From contig MENB01000118.1 in the NCBI GenBank assembly GCA_001768125.1, positions 8,639 through 28,496 on the forward strand: 19,858 nt of DNA, given 5' to 3'. Source of the DNA: Armatimonadetes bacterium RBG_19FT_COMBO_69_19 (GTDB lineage Bacteria; Sysuimicrobiota; Sysuimicrobiia; Sysuimicrobiales; Kaftiobacteriaceae). This document shows, piece by piece, positions 10,115 through 16,381 of the stretch. The notes under the pieces are model-generated. The model saw nothing but the letters and a program-made list of their open reading frames with translations. It was not told where the DNA came from and searched no databases. A program made the translations under genes and the position numbers. Each line of letters starts with the position of its first letter. Position 1 is the first letter of the stretch.

Positions 10115-11353
10115 CTACCCGACGAGTTCCAGGACGGCGCGCTCGAACTCCCGCAGCGCCGGCCTGATGGTGATCGGTGGCGTGAGCCGGGTCTCGACCG
10201 CCTCGAGCGTCTTGAGCCCGATGCCCGTGACGTAAGCGACCACGACGTCGTCCGGCGCGAACGCGTCCTGCCCGGCAAGGGCGCGCAGGACGCCGATCGT
10301 CACCCCGCCCGCGGTCTCCGTGAAGATGCCCTCCGTCTCCGCCAGCAACCGGATGCCCTCCACGATCTCCTCATCGGTGACGGCGAGCACGCGGCCGCCC
10401 GTATCTCGGGCGAGGCGCAGGACGTAGCGGCCGTCGGCGGGGGCGCCGATGGCCAGCGAGCGGGCGATCGTGTTGGGCTTGACCGGATGGATCTCCTCGC
10501 GCCCCTCCGCGAACGCTGCAGCCACCGGGGCGCAGCCCGCGGCCTGTGCGCCGTGCACGCGCGTGCGGAGGTCCGGGATCACGCCGGTCCGCTGCAGCTC
10601 CTGCAGGCCTTTGTGGATCTTCACGAGCAGGCTGCCGCTGGCGACCGGCACGACGACGTGATCGGGGGCGCGCCAGCCCAACTGCTCCGCCACCTCGAAG
10701 CCCAACGTCTTGCCGCCTTCGGAGTAGTACGGGCGAAGGTTCACGTTGACGAATGCCCAGCGGTGCTCCTCGGCGATCTCGGCGCAGAGCCGGTTCACCT
10801 CGTCGTAATTCCCCTCCACCTCGACGATGGTGGGGCCGTAGGCGGCCGTGGCCACGACCTTGCCGCGCTCCAGCCCCTTGGGGATGAAGACGCAGGCCCG
10901 CAGGCCCGCGCGCGCTGCGTGCGCGGCCACGGCGTGCGCCAGGTTCCCGGTGGAGGCGCAGGCCACGACCTCAAAGCCAAAGCGCCGCGCGGCGGCGATG
11001 GCGACGCCGACGACGCGGTCCTTGAAGGACCACGTCGGGTTGACGCTGTCGTTCTTGATGTACAACTGGCGGAGGCCGAGCGCCCGCCCCAGGCGCTGCG
11101 AGTGGACGAGCGGCGACCAACCCGGTTGCAGGTCGATCTCGGCGATGCGGTCCACCGGCAGGAGCGGCTCGTAGCGCCAGATGGACCGCGGGCCGGAGGC
11201 GAAGACGCTGCGCAGCGGCTGTGCGGCCAGGGCCTCGTAGTCGTAGACGACCTCCAGCGGTCCGAAGCACCGCTCGCAGACGTAGATCGGATCCAAGGGA
11301 TAGAGCATCCCGCATTCCCGGCATCGCAGTGTCGTCGCAGCCATCTCGTCCAC
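10115..11353 (-). CDS. Threonine-synthase-like PLP enzyme (fold type II) with N-terminal zinc ribbon; possible O-phosphohomoserine sulfhydrylase
   Basis: A 412-residue fold-type-II PLP enzyme. Four cysteines (CREC and CERC, 11-29) form a zinc ribbon as in many archaeal-type ThrC proteins. Lys111 in NPTWSFKDR should bind PLP, and CASTGN (132-137) is the substrate-carboxylate loop. Other sites differ from classical ThrC. NPTGSFKD has Trp for Gly. The phosphate-binding GNxGN loop reads ASGSL (238-242). EPASA reads ETAGG (346-350), and TGHGLKD reads TGIGLKT (376-382). Simple annotation would be threonine synthase acting on O-phosphohomoserine. The upstream kinase, downstream CysO-like carrier and SAM riboswitch make a sulfur-incorporating, homocysteine-forming activity a serious alternative. 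The start is GTG 11353, 12 bp after the kinase stop, or ATG 11344 with GGTGGA upstream. Confidence 0.88.
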   Translation of the reverse strand: MDEMAATTLRCRECGMLYPLDPIYVCERCFGPLEVVYDYEALAAQPLRSVFASGPRSIWRYEPLLPVDRIAEIDLQPGWSPLVHSQRLGRALGLRQLYIKNDSVNPTWSFKDRVVGVAIAAARRFGFEVVACASTGNLAHAVAAHAARAGLRACVFIPKGLERGKVVATAAYGPTIVEVEGNYDEVNRLCAEIAEEHRWAFVNVNLRPYYSEGGKTLGFEVAEQLGWRAPDHVVVPVASGSLLVKIHKGLQELQRTGVIPDLRTRVHGAQAAGCAPVAAAFAEGREEIHPVKPNTIARSLAIGAPADGRYVLRLARDTGGRVLAVTDEEIVEGIRLLAETEGIFTETAGGVTIGVLRALAGQDAFAPDDVVVAYVTGIGLKTLEAVETRLTPPITIRPALREFERAVLELVG

Positions 11354-11365
11354 CGTCCGCTGGGC

Positions 11366-12265
11366 TTAGGGCGTCGTGACCGCCGCGCCCGATTCATCGA
11401 TCCCCAACACCGTCGAGACCGCCCGGTGCCCGTGGCGTCCAAACGCAGCCACCATCGCCCGGCCCACCCCGTCCGCCCGATCCGCTGGGGCGACCGCCGC
11501 GATCGTCGGGCCTGAGCCCGACAGGACCGCGCCGTAGGCGCCGGCCTCACGTGCGGCCGTAATGACGTCGTCCATGCCCGGCACCAGGCGCCGCCGGTAC
11601 GGCTGGTGCAGCGCGTCGTCCAGCGCGCCCGCGAGCAACTCGACCTCGCCCGTCGTCATCGCCGCGACCAGGCGGGCGGTGCGTCCGAGATTCGCCACCG
11701 CGTCAGCCAGGGGGACGCACTCGGGCAGCGCGCCCCGCGCCTCCACAGTCGAGACGGTGAAGTCGGGGATTGCCGCCACGATCACGGCGTCCCAGCGCGG
11801 GACGAAGCGCGTCCAGGCCACGCGTCCCGTGGAGACGTCCACGAGAACGGCGCCGCCCAGGAGCGCGGCCGCCACGTTGTCCGGATGGCCTTCCATCTTC
11901 CAGACCAGATCGAGCAGCGCGTCGGTCCCGAGCGGACGTCCCAGCGCCGCATTCGCCGCGGCCGCGCCTCCGACGATCGCCGCCGCGCTGCTGCCGAGCC
12001 CTCGCCCCATCGGGATGCGGTTGCGGCATCGGATCCGAAAGACGCCCGCTCGGCCTGCGGCCTGCGCCACGCGTTCTGCGGCACGCGCCACGAGGTTGGC
12101 GGCCGTGGCCGGCAGGACGTGCTCACCCTCCCCCGACACCGTGACCTCAGGCCGGTCGGACGGCTCCAGCTCGACCTCGTTGTGCAGCGAGAGCGCCAGA
12201 CCCAGCACGTCGAAGGCCGGTCCGAAGTTGGCGATCGTCGCCGGCACCCGTACGCGAACCCTCAC
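11366..12265 (-). CDS. thrB: Homoserine kinase (GHMP family)
   Basis: Phosphorylates L-homoserine to O-phosphohomoserine, the substrate of threonine synthase and, in plants, of methionine synthesis. The protein has 299 residues. The N-terminus RVRVPATIANFGPAFDVLGLAL is typical of ThrB. The GHMP ATP-binding loop is IPMGRGLGSSAAA (84-96), and the C-terminal GHMP motif appears as VLSGSGPT. I placed the start at GTG 12265, with GGAGGG 7 bp upstream, because the longer open frame to 12358 runs through the riboswitch terminator and the 3' part of the aptamer. First gene of the transcript that continues with the ThrC-like and CysO-like genes, with expression predicted to fall when SAM is high. Confidence 0.95.
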   Translation of the reverse strand: MRVRVRVPATIANFGPAFDVLGLALSLHNEVELEPSDRPEVTVSGEGEHVLPATAANLVARAAERVAQAAGRAGVFRIRCRNRIPMGRGLGSSAAAIVGGAAAANAALGRPLGTDALLDLVWKMEGHPDNVAAALLGGAVLVDVSTGRVAWTRFVPRWDAVIVAAIPDFTVSTVEARGALPECVPLADAVANLGRTARLVAAMTTGEVELLAGALDDALHQPYRRRLVPGMDDVITAAREAGAYGAVLSGSGPTIAAVAPADRADGVGRAMVAAFGRHGHRAVSTVLGIDESGAAVTTP

Positions 12266-12281
12266 CGCCCAGCCCTCCAGG

Positions 12282-12314
12282 AAACAAAACACCCCTCCAA
12301 TTCCTGGAGGGGTG
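12282..12314 (-). terminator. Intrinsic terminator of the SAM riboswitch (expression platform)
   Basis: On the minus strand CACCCCTCC and GGAGGGGTG form a perfect 9-bp stem (12306-12314 with 12290-12298) around a 7-nt loop, followed immediately by TTTTGTTT (12282-12289). The GGAATTGG spanning its loop and 3' arm (12297-12304) is exactly complementary to CCAATTCC inside aptamer helix P4 (12334-12341). The two pairings exclude each other, so this is an antiterminator/terminator switch. Confidence 0.93.
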
Positions 12315-12320
12315 CGCGTC

Positions 12321-12425
12321 CCTCTTATCTCTCGGAATTGGTCCGCGGGAGTTGGCACCTCGCGCGAGGTCGCGCCGGTTGCCGGGGGTCATCGGGCCCG
12401 TCCCTCACCCACTCTCGATAAGGAG
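12321..12425 (-). promoter_or_regulatory. SAM-I (S-box) riboswitch aptamer
   Basis: The minus strand contains the S-box signature. P1 forms between CTTATC (12417-12422) and GATAAG (12324-12329). The conserved core at 12378-12406 includes GAGGGA, GGCCCGATGA and CCGGCAACC. A P3 hairpin (GCGCGA with TCGCGC, 12362-12375) is followed by AGGTGCCAA, then P4 (CGGA/TCCG, 12333-12345) and GAGAGATAAGAGG. This matches the S-adenosylmethionine-binding SAM-I class, normally found before methionine, cysteine or SAM genes. It sits between a promoter and an intrinsic terminator upstream of homoserine kinase, so SAM binding should switch the operon off. A T-box was considered and excluded because no AGGGTGGNACCGCG motif is present. 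Confidence 0.95.
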
Positions 12426-12446
12426 CGCCGTATGCAGTTGGCTCTC

Positions 12447-12475
12447 TATATAGCATGGGGGTCCCCGGCCGTCAA
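12447..12475 (-). promoter_or_regulatory. Sigma-70-type promoter of the riboswitch/thrB operon
   Basis: On the minus strand TTGACG (12470-12475) and TATATA (12447-12452) are separated by 17 bp, near-consensus -35 and -10 boxes. Transcription would begin around 12440, about 18 nt before the first P1 helix base of the SAM riboswitch. Confidence 0.88.
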
Positions 12476-12540
12476 GAGCAGGCTCCGCCGCGTCTAGCCC
12501 GCCGGGCCGGGGGCACGTCTACAGAAAGGGGGGACTGTCG

Positions 12541-13308
12541 ATGTACGCGGCACGGCCGGCCTCCCGCCTCACCTGTCCGACGTGCGGGACGCTGCAGGAG
12601 AGCCCCGGTTCCACGGTGTGCGAGCAATGCGGCGCGGATCTTTCACGCCGCGAAAACCTCACGCCCTCCTCACCGCTTCCGGCCTCGCGGCGAGCGGGGG
12701 AGGCCGTCGCGGTCTCGCTGCGGGCGATCGTCGCGGTCCCGGTTCGCCTGGTGCGCGGAGCGGTCGCGGCGCTCCAGGCGTTGCTCTCCCTCATCATCGG
12801 GATCATCGTCCTCACGGTCCGGGCGGTCCTCGTGCTGGTGGTGCTCGGAGCGCTCGTGATTGGGTTGAGCTATGTCCCCGCGGTCCAGGCCAAAGTGCCT
12901 GTCGCGAAGGAGCTCCCCCGGATGACCGTCAATCTGCTCCGGCGGGGGGCGGATCTGGGCGGGCGGCTACTCCGGACGCTGCGGCAGGAGACAGAAGCGC
13001 CGCTGGAAGCGTCCCGTCCGGCGGCGACCGCGCCGAAACCTTCCGCGCCCAAATCCGCAGCACCGAAACCCGCAGCAAGCAAGCCCGCCGCCGTTGCGCT
13101 GTCGCTGACGGTGAGATCCAGCCCGCAGGGGGCAACGGTCCTACTGAATCAGCGCCGGATGGGGAAGACGCCGCTGGCCGTCAAAGTCGCTCCGGGCACC
13201 TACCGGGTGACCATCAGCCGGTCGGGCTACAAGAGCGTCACGCGGACAGTCATCATCAAAGCTGGCCAGCCCGCCTCGATCGACATCACGCTCACCATCG
13301 CGCCCTGA
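12541..13308 (+). CDS. Zinc-ribbon membrane protein with C-terminal PEGA domain
   Basis: A 255-residue protein of unknown role. Residues 12-30 form a zinc ribbon with two CxxC knuckles (Cys12, 15, 27, 30). Residues about 77-111 are a long hydrophobic stretch, one or two membrane segments. Residues 158-185 are a low-complexity Ala/Pro/Lys linker (repeats such as APKPSAPKSAAPKPAASKP), and 187-254 form a PEGA domain (LTVRSSPQGATVLLNQRRMGKTPL, APGTYRVTISRSGYK). PEGA domains are usually extracellular and may bind the cell wall or S-layer. The likely topology is zinc ribbon inside and PEGA outside. AAAGGGGGG lies about 8 bp before the ATG. It is divergent from the riboswitch operon; I could not identify a convincing promoter for it in the shared 275-bp gap. 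Confidence 0.88.
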   Translation: MYAARPASRLTCPTCGTLQESPGSTVCEQCGADLSRRENLTPSSPLPASRRAGEAVAVSLRAIVAVPVRLVRGAVAALQALLSLIIGIIVLTVRAVLVLVVLGALVIGLSYVPAVQAKVPVAKELPRMTVNLLRRGADLGGRLLRTLRQETEAPLEASRPAATAPKPSAPKSAAPKPAASKPAAVALSLTVRSSPQGATVLLNQRRMGKTPLAVKVAPGTYRVTISRSGYKSVTRTVIIKAGQPASIDITLTIAP

Positions 13309-13312
13309 CTGA

Positions 13313-13342
13313 TTGACACGCGCTTTCTGCGCATGCTACGTT
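13313..13342 (+). promoter_or_regulatory. Promoter of the cold-shock gene
   Basis: Perfect -35 TTGACA (13313-13318), an 18-bp spacer, and -10 TACGTT (13337-13342) preceded by TGC, which makes an extended -10. It starts 5 bp after the PEGA gene stop. Transcription would begin near 13349, giving a leader of roughly 60 nt before the cold-shock ATG. A small GCGC/GCGC inverted repeat lies in the spacer. Confidence 0.8.
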
Positions 13343-13410
13343 GTTGCGGACAGGTAACAGGCCAGTACCGCCCTTATCTGCACGATGCAAGGAAAGGAGC
13401 AATACGCCAG

Positions 13411-13611
13411 ATGGTTACAGGGACCGTGAAGTGGTTCAACGCGGAGAAGGGCTACGGCTTCATCTCCGTCGAGGGTGGCAAGGACGTCTTCGTCCATTAC
13501 AGCGCCATCCAGGCCGATGGGTTCCGCGCGCTGCAGGAAGGCCAGCAGGTGCAGTTCGACATCGTCGACGGTAAGAAGGGACCGCAGGCCGCGAACGTCG
13601 TTCCGCTTTAA
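13411..13611 (+). CDS. cspA: Cold-shock protein (CspA family)
   Basis: A 66-residue single cold-shock domain, an OB-fold RNA chaperone that binds single-stranded nucleic acid. RNP1 appears as KGYGFI (15-20) and RNP2 as VFVHY (near 29-33), and the N-terminal [16 protein letters not shown] is canonical. Length is normal for the family. I chose ATG 13411, with AAAGGAG about 11 bp upstream, over longer in-frame starts that fall inside the promoter. Its own promoter, leader and strong terminator make it a monocistronic unit. Confidence 0.97.
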   Translation: MVTGTVKWFNAEKGYGFISVEGGKDVFVHYSAIQADGFRALQEGQQVQFDIVDGKKGPQAANVVPL

Positions 13612-13635
13612 AGCTCGATCACGACGTCGCACCGA

Positions 13636-13667
13636 GGCCCGGCCGGGGATTCCCCGCCGGGCCTTTT
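13636..13667 (+). terminator. Intrinsic terminator after the cold-shock gene
   Basis: GGCCCGGCCGGGG pairs with CCCCGCCGGGCC around an ATT loop, a 12-bp GC stem with one bulged C, followed by TTTT. It lies 24 bp after the stop codon. Confidence 0.93.
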
Positions 13668-13733
13668 CCCTTGCGCCCCGGACAAGGAAAACCGGCGCGC
13701 CCGCACGGAATGTTGTGAGGGGGACGCGCCGCT

Positions 13734-14003
13734 GTGAGCCTCGTCGCGCTGGTGAACCTGCTCTTCCAGGCCTTCTACATCCTCCTGCTGCTTCGCGTCA
13801 TCCTGGGCTGGGTACCCGGCATCGATGATCGCCATCCCGCGGTGCAGTTCGTGCAGCGGGTGACGGCCCCGGTGCTCGCGCCGATCCGCCGCGTGCTGCC
13901 GCCCGCCGGCGGGCTCGACCTCTCCCCCATGGTCGCCATCCTCCTGCTCATCCTGACCCAGCGAATCGTGGTGGACCTGCTCGTGCGCATGCTGTACTAC
14001 TAG
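13734..14003 (+). CDS. YggT-family membrane protein
   Basis: An 89-residue integral membrane protein. Two hydrophobic helices (about 3-27 and 63-82) flank a loop containing FVQRVTAPVLAPIRRVLPP, the YggT family signature. The family is linked to osmotic-shock tolerance, cell division (YlmG/SepF neighbourhood) and, in plants, thylakoid biogenesis; the biochemical role is unclear. The start is GTG 13734 with GAGGGGG about 12 bp upstream. It opens a run of four small plus-strand genes. Confidence 0.9.
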   Translation: MSLVALVNLLFQAFYILLLLRVILGWVPGIDDRHPAVQFVQRVTAPVLAPIRRVLPPAGGLDLSPMVAILLLILTQRIVVDLLVRMLYY

Positions 14004-14040
14004 CGTCCGGCGGAGGAGCCGTGCACAGGGGGTGGAAACA

Positions 14041-14283
14041 GTGACGGTACAGGCCTACGTGCTGGTGCGGACGATGCCCGGACAGGCCGGCGACGCGCTC
14101 GCACGGATCCAGTCCATTCCCGGCGTCAGCTTGGCGCACGCCGTGACGGGTCCGACCGACATCATCGCCTTCGTGGAAGCCGACAACATGGACGCGCTCG
14201 GCCGCCTGATCGTCTCACGGATCCAGCAGGCGCCCGGCGTCACCCGCACAACCACGTGTGTGGTTACTCCCATTCCGCGATGA
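14041..14283 (+). CDS. Stand-alone Lrp/AsnC ligand-binding (RAM) domain protein
   Basis: About 80 residues forming only the alpha/beta RAM (ACT-like) domain of Lrp/AsnC regulators, with no DNA-binding helix-turn-helix. Visible features are VQAYVLVRT, then ARIQSIPGVSLAHAVTGPTDIIAFVEADN and a C-terminal TRTTTCVVTPI. Such proteins oligomerise and bind amino acids, and may modulate full-length Lrp proteins; the ligand here is unknown. I prefer GTG 14041, preceded by AGGGGG at 8 bp. An in-frame GTG at 14032, three codons upstream, has GGAGGAG at 13 bp and is also possible. It follows the YggT gene by 37 bp. Confidence 0.9.
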   Translation: MTVQAYVLVRTMPGQAGDALARIQSIPGVSLAHAVTGPTDIIAFVEADNMDALGRLIVSRIQQAPGVTRTTTCVVTPIPR

Positions 14284-14317
14284 CTCCAACAGGCCCGGAG
14301 GTGAGTCCGTAGACGCG

Positions 14318-14662
14318 ATGCTGGACCAGGTCATGCAGGTCGCCATCCTCGCATCGGATTTGAAGACGTCGGTGAACTTCTACTCCTACGTCCTCGGCCT
14401 GACCGTGACCACCAAAACGGAGCGCAGCGTGGAGTTCCGCACCGACGGACCGGTGCTGGCGGTGAAGCCGCGCGAGCAGCCCGGCGGCGCCGGGACGACC
14501 CAGATCACCTTCCAGGTGGCCGACGTGGAAGTGACCTTCAACGACGCGAAGCGGCGCGGCGCCAGGGTCATCGCGCCTCCCCGGACGGTCGACGGCGGCC
14601 GGATGGCGCGGCTGGCGGATCCGGACGGCAACATCATCGAGCTGTTCGAGCCCGAAGCCTGA
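14318..14662 (+). CDS. VOC (glyoxalase/bleomycin-resistance/dioxygenase) family protein
   Basis: A 114-residue protein with the paired beta-alpha-beta-beta-beta modules of the vicinal oxygen chelate fold: VAILASDLKTSVNFYSYVLGLTV, then FQVADVEVTFNDAKRRGARVI and LADPDGNIIELFEP. The terminal Glu of IIELFEP is the usual metal ligand. The first-strand ligand, normally His, is Gln (MQVAIL) here. Substrate cannot be predicted. It is not a convincing methylmalonyl-CoA epimerase despite the mutase elsewhere in the window, because the typical epimerase HIGIAV start is missing. ATG 14318 was chosen with GGAGGTGAG 12-13 bp upstream; the frame extends upstream to 14258 across the end of the RAM gene. Confidence 0.88.
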   Translation: MLDQVMQVAILASDLKTSVNFYSYVLGLTVTTKTERSVEFRTDGPVLAVKPREQPGGAGTTQITFQVADVEVTFNDAKRRGARVIAPPRTVDGGRMARLADPDGNIIELFEPEA

Positions 14663-14766
14663 ACCAATCCACCCACGCCAAAATCGAGCCCGCGCCTGAT
14701 GCCGGTGTGCCGCCCGTTGGCCTAGACTGCGCGTGCACGACTCACGGAGGTGAGGCGGGCATACGC

Positions 14767-15207
14767 GTGGCCTGCTTCCAGGCGGTCAGCGCCACTCCCG
14801 AGGACGACGCCGCGCAGCACGTGCGCCAGTGGGTGTCTCTGCGTGGACTGGCGGCGGGTCGCCTCTTCGGGTTCGACGTGCCGGTCTCGCCCGAACAGCG
14901 GCGGCACGGCCTGCGGGGCTATGAGGTCTGGGCGGTCCTTCCCGCGGACGCACCGCCCTCCGGGGGCGCGCCGACGCGGGATTTCCCCGGCGGGCTCTAC
15001 GCCGTGATGACCATCTATGACCCCTTCGACGACCCCTTCACCGTGATCCCGGAAGGGTGGAGGCGGCTGCAGGCGTGGGTCACCGGCAGCGCGGAGTACC
15101 AGCCGGCCGGCCACCAGTACCTGGAGGAAATCGTCAAGGAGGGGCGGTCACGCCACCTGGCGATCTACTACCCTGTGACGGCGGCGTGGATCGCGAGCGC
15201 GGCGTAG
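14767..15207 (+). CDS. GyrI-like small-molecule-binding domain protein
   Basis: A 146-residue protein matching the AraC-effector/GyrI-like (SHS2) ligand-binding fold. RRHGLRGYEVWAVLP, GGLYAVMTIYDPFDDPFTVIPEGWRRLQAWV, and HQYLEEIV followed by LAIYYPV are typical, including the aromatic and acidic residues that line the pocket. It has no DNA-binding part. Homologs bind or hydrolyse small hydrophobic compounds or act as drug-sequestering proteins. I chose GTG 14767, with GAGGCGG 8 bp upstream; an in-frame GTG at 14707 would add 20 unlike residues. Its last 74 bp overlap the 3' end of the convergent transporter gene, so the two transcripts would be antisense to each other. It may be functionally linked to that efflux-type transporter. 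Confidence 0.82.
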   Translation: MACFQAVSATPEDDAAQHVRQWVSLRGLAAGRLFGFDVPVSPEQRRHGLRGYEVWAVLPADAPPSGGAPTRDFPGGLYAVMTIYDPFDDPFTVIPEGWRRLQAWVTGSAEYQPAGHQYLEEIVKEGRSRHLAIYYPVTAAWIASAA

Positions 15208-16381
15208 CCGGGAGGAAGAACACCGCCCCCAGGGCCACGACGGAGAGCAGCAGGACCCACGTCAGGGTCTGCTCGAGGCCGATCACGTCGGCCAGCGCAC
15301 CCACCCCCGTCAGTGAGAGTCCGGCGGTGCCCCAGGCCAATCCCATCACGATGCTGCTGGCCACGCTGGCGCGGTGGGGCATCAGCTCCTGGGCCATGAC
15401 GATCGTCACCGCGGCCGAGAGGTAGACGGCGATCCCGCCGGCGCCCAGGAAGACGTACGCCCACGGGCCGTGCGTCCGGACGAAGGCGAACAGCAGCGGC
15501 GTGCTGAGCAGCAGGGACAGCGCCATCATCCGCCGGCGCCCGATCCGGTCGGAGAGGGTACCGCCCGAGACGCCGCCCACCGCGCCGATCCCGCCGAAGA
15601 GGAACACCGCAGCGCCCCCCGCGACGATCGAGCCACCGCGCTCGCTCAGCAGCAGCGGCAGGAACGTCTGGTACGCCGAGATCACGATGCTCCGCAGGAC
15701 GACGATGAACCACAGCACCGCCAGCGGACGCAGCGCGCTGCTCAGGTCGGTACGCAGGCTGCGCCCGGCCGGACGCGCGGGCGGATCCCGGCGGGGTGGG
15801 ATCCAGCGCCAGAGCAGGATGGCGGCGACGAGACCGGGCATCCCCACGATCCAGGTCGCCTCGAAGCCGCGGGACGCGACGACGAGCGCGATGACGAGCG
15901 GGCCGAGCGCGTAACCAAGTTCACCGCCGGCGACGAATAGGGAGAGCCCTGCCCCTTTCCGGCGTCCGCTCGCCTCGCCGGCGGTGGAGGCGCCCTGGGG
16001 ATGGAACGAGGATGTCCCCGTTCCCGCGAGGAGGAGCAACAGGACGAGTACGACATAGGTCGGCGCCAGCCCCATCAGTGCCATCGCGGCCACGGTGACC
16101 GCCGGACCGGTGACGACGAAGATCCGCCGCCGCAGGCGATCCGCGATCGCGCCGAACAACGGCTGGGACATCGCGGCCGACGTCGTGAGCACCGTGGCCA
16201 GAAACCCGGCCAGAGCCAGCGACAGGTCGAACCTGGCGACGACGAGTGGGAGCAGCGGCGCGAGGAACGCGACGTAGAAATCGTTCAGGAAGTGGGCGAA
16301 GGTGGCCGCCCACAACGTGCGGGAGTCGAATCCCCCCGGGCGCTGGGGCGCGCGGGGTGGATGCTCAACCGCCGTTCGCAT
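15134..16381 (-). CDS. MFS transporter, fosmidomycin-resistance (Fsr) type
   Basis: A 415-residue major facilitator protein with about 12 hydrophobic segments. The opening FAHFLNDFYVAFLAPLLPLV matches the Fsr group (HFxxDxYxxFLxPLLP). The MFS loop 2-3 motif is GAIADRLRRR, and its repeat in the second half is GGTLSDRIGRRRMM. A conserved FHPQG segment after the fourth helix is also characteristic. It is a proton-driven exporter of the plasma membrane with unknown substrate. The name reflects homology and not proven fosmidomycin resistance. Its ATG at 16381 lies inside the dehydrogenase gene (17-bp overlap), suggesting translational coupling and perhaps a shared substrate. The 3' end overlaps the GyrI-like gene by 74 bp, with a Pro/Ser/Gly-rich tail (residues about 392-415). 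Confidence 0.92.
   Translation of the reverse strand: MRTAVEHPPRAPQRPGGFDSRTLWAATFAHFLNDFYVAFLAPLLPLVVARFDLSLALAGFLATVLTTSAAMSQPLFGAIADRLRRRIFVVTGPAVTVAAMALMGLAPTYVVLVLLLLLAGTGTSSFHPQGASTAGEASGRRKGAGLSLFVAGGELGYALGPLVIALVVASRGFEATWIVGMPGLVAAILLWRWIPPRRDPPARPAGRSLRTDLSSALRPLAVLWFIVVLRSIVISAYQTFLPLLLSERGGSIVAGGAAVFLFGGIGAVGGVSGGTLSDRIGRRRMMALSLLLSTPLLFAFVRTHGPWAYVFLGAGGIAVYLSAAVTIVMAQELMPHRASVASSIVMGLAWGTAGLSLTGVGALADVIGLEQTLTWVLLLSVVALGAVFFLPATPRSRSTPPSQGSRSPGGVTAPP

Noticed and set aside
12266..12358. Longer homoserine kinase with 31 extra N-terminal residues
   Set aside because: The extension is encoded by the riboswitch terminator and the 3' part of the aptamer; GTG 12265 has a proper Shine-Dalgarno and matches the family N-terminus.
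12282..12425. T-box or threonine peptide attenuator in front of the thr genes
   Set aside because: No T-box core motif and no short leader peptide with Thr codons; the sequence instead matches the SAM-I core and helices.
12491..12521. Direct repeat CGTCTA twice, 25 bp apart, upstream of the PEGA gene
   Set aside because: Only six bases long in GC-rich sequence; no regulator or symmetry supports an operator.
14318..14662. VOC protein as methylmalonyl-CoA epimerase for the mutase module
   Set aside because: It lacks the epimerase N-terminal metal-binding His segment and lies in a separate plus-strand group far from the mutase genes; only the general VOC fold is supported.
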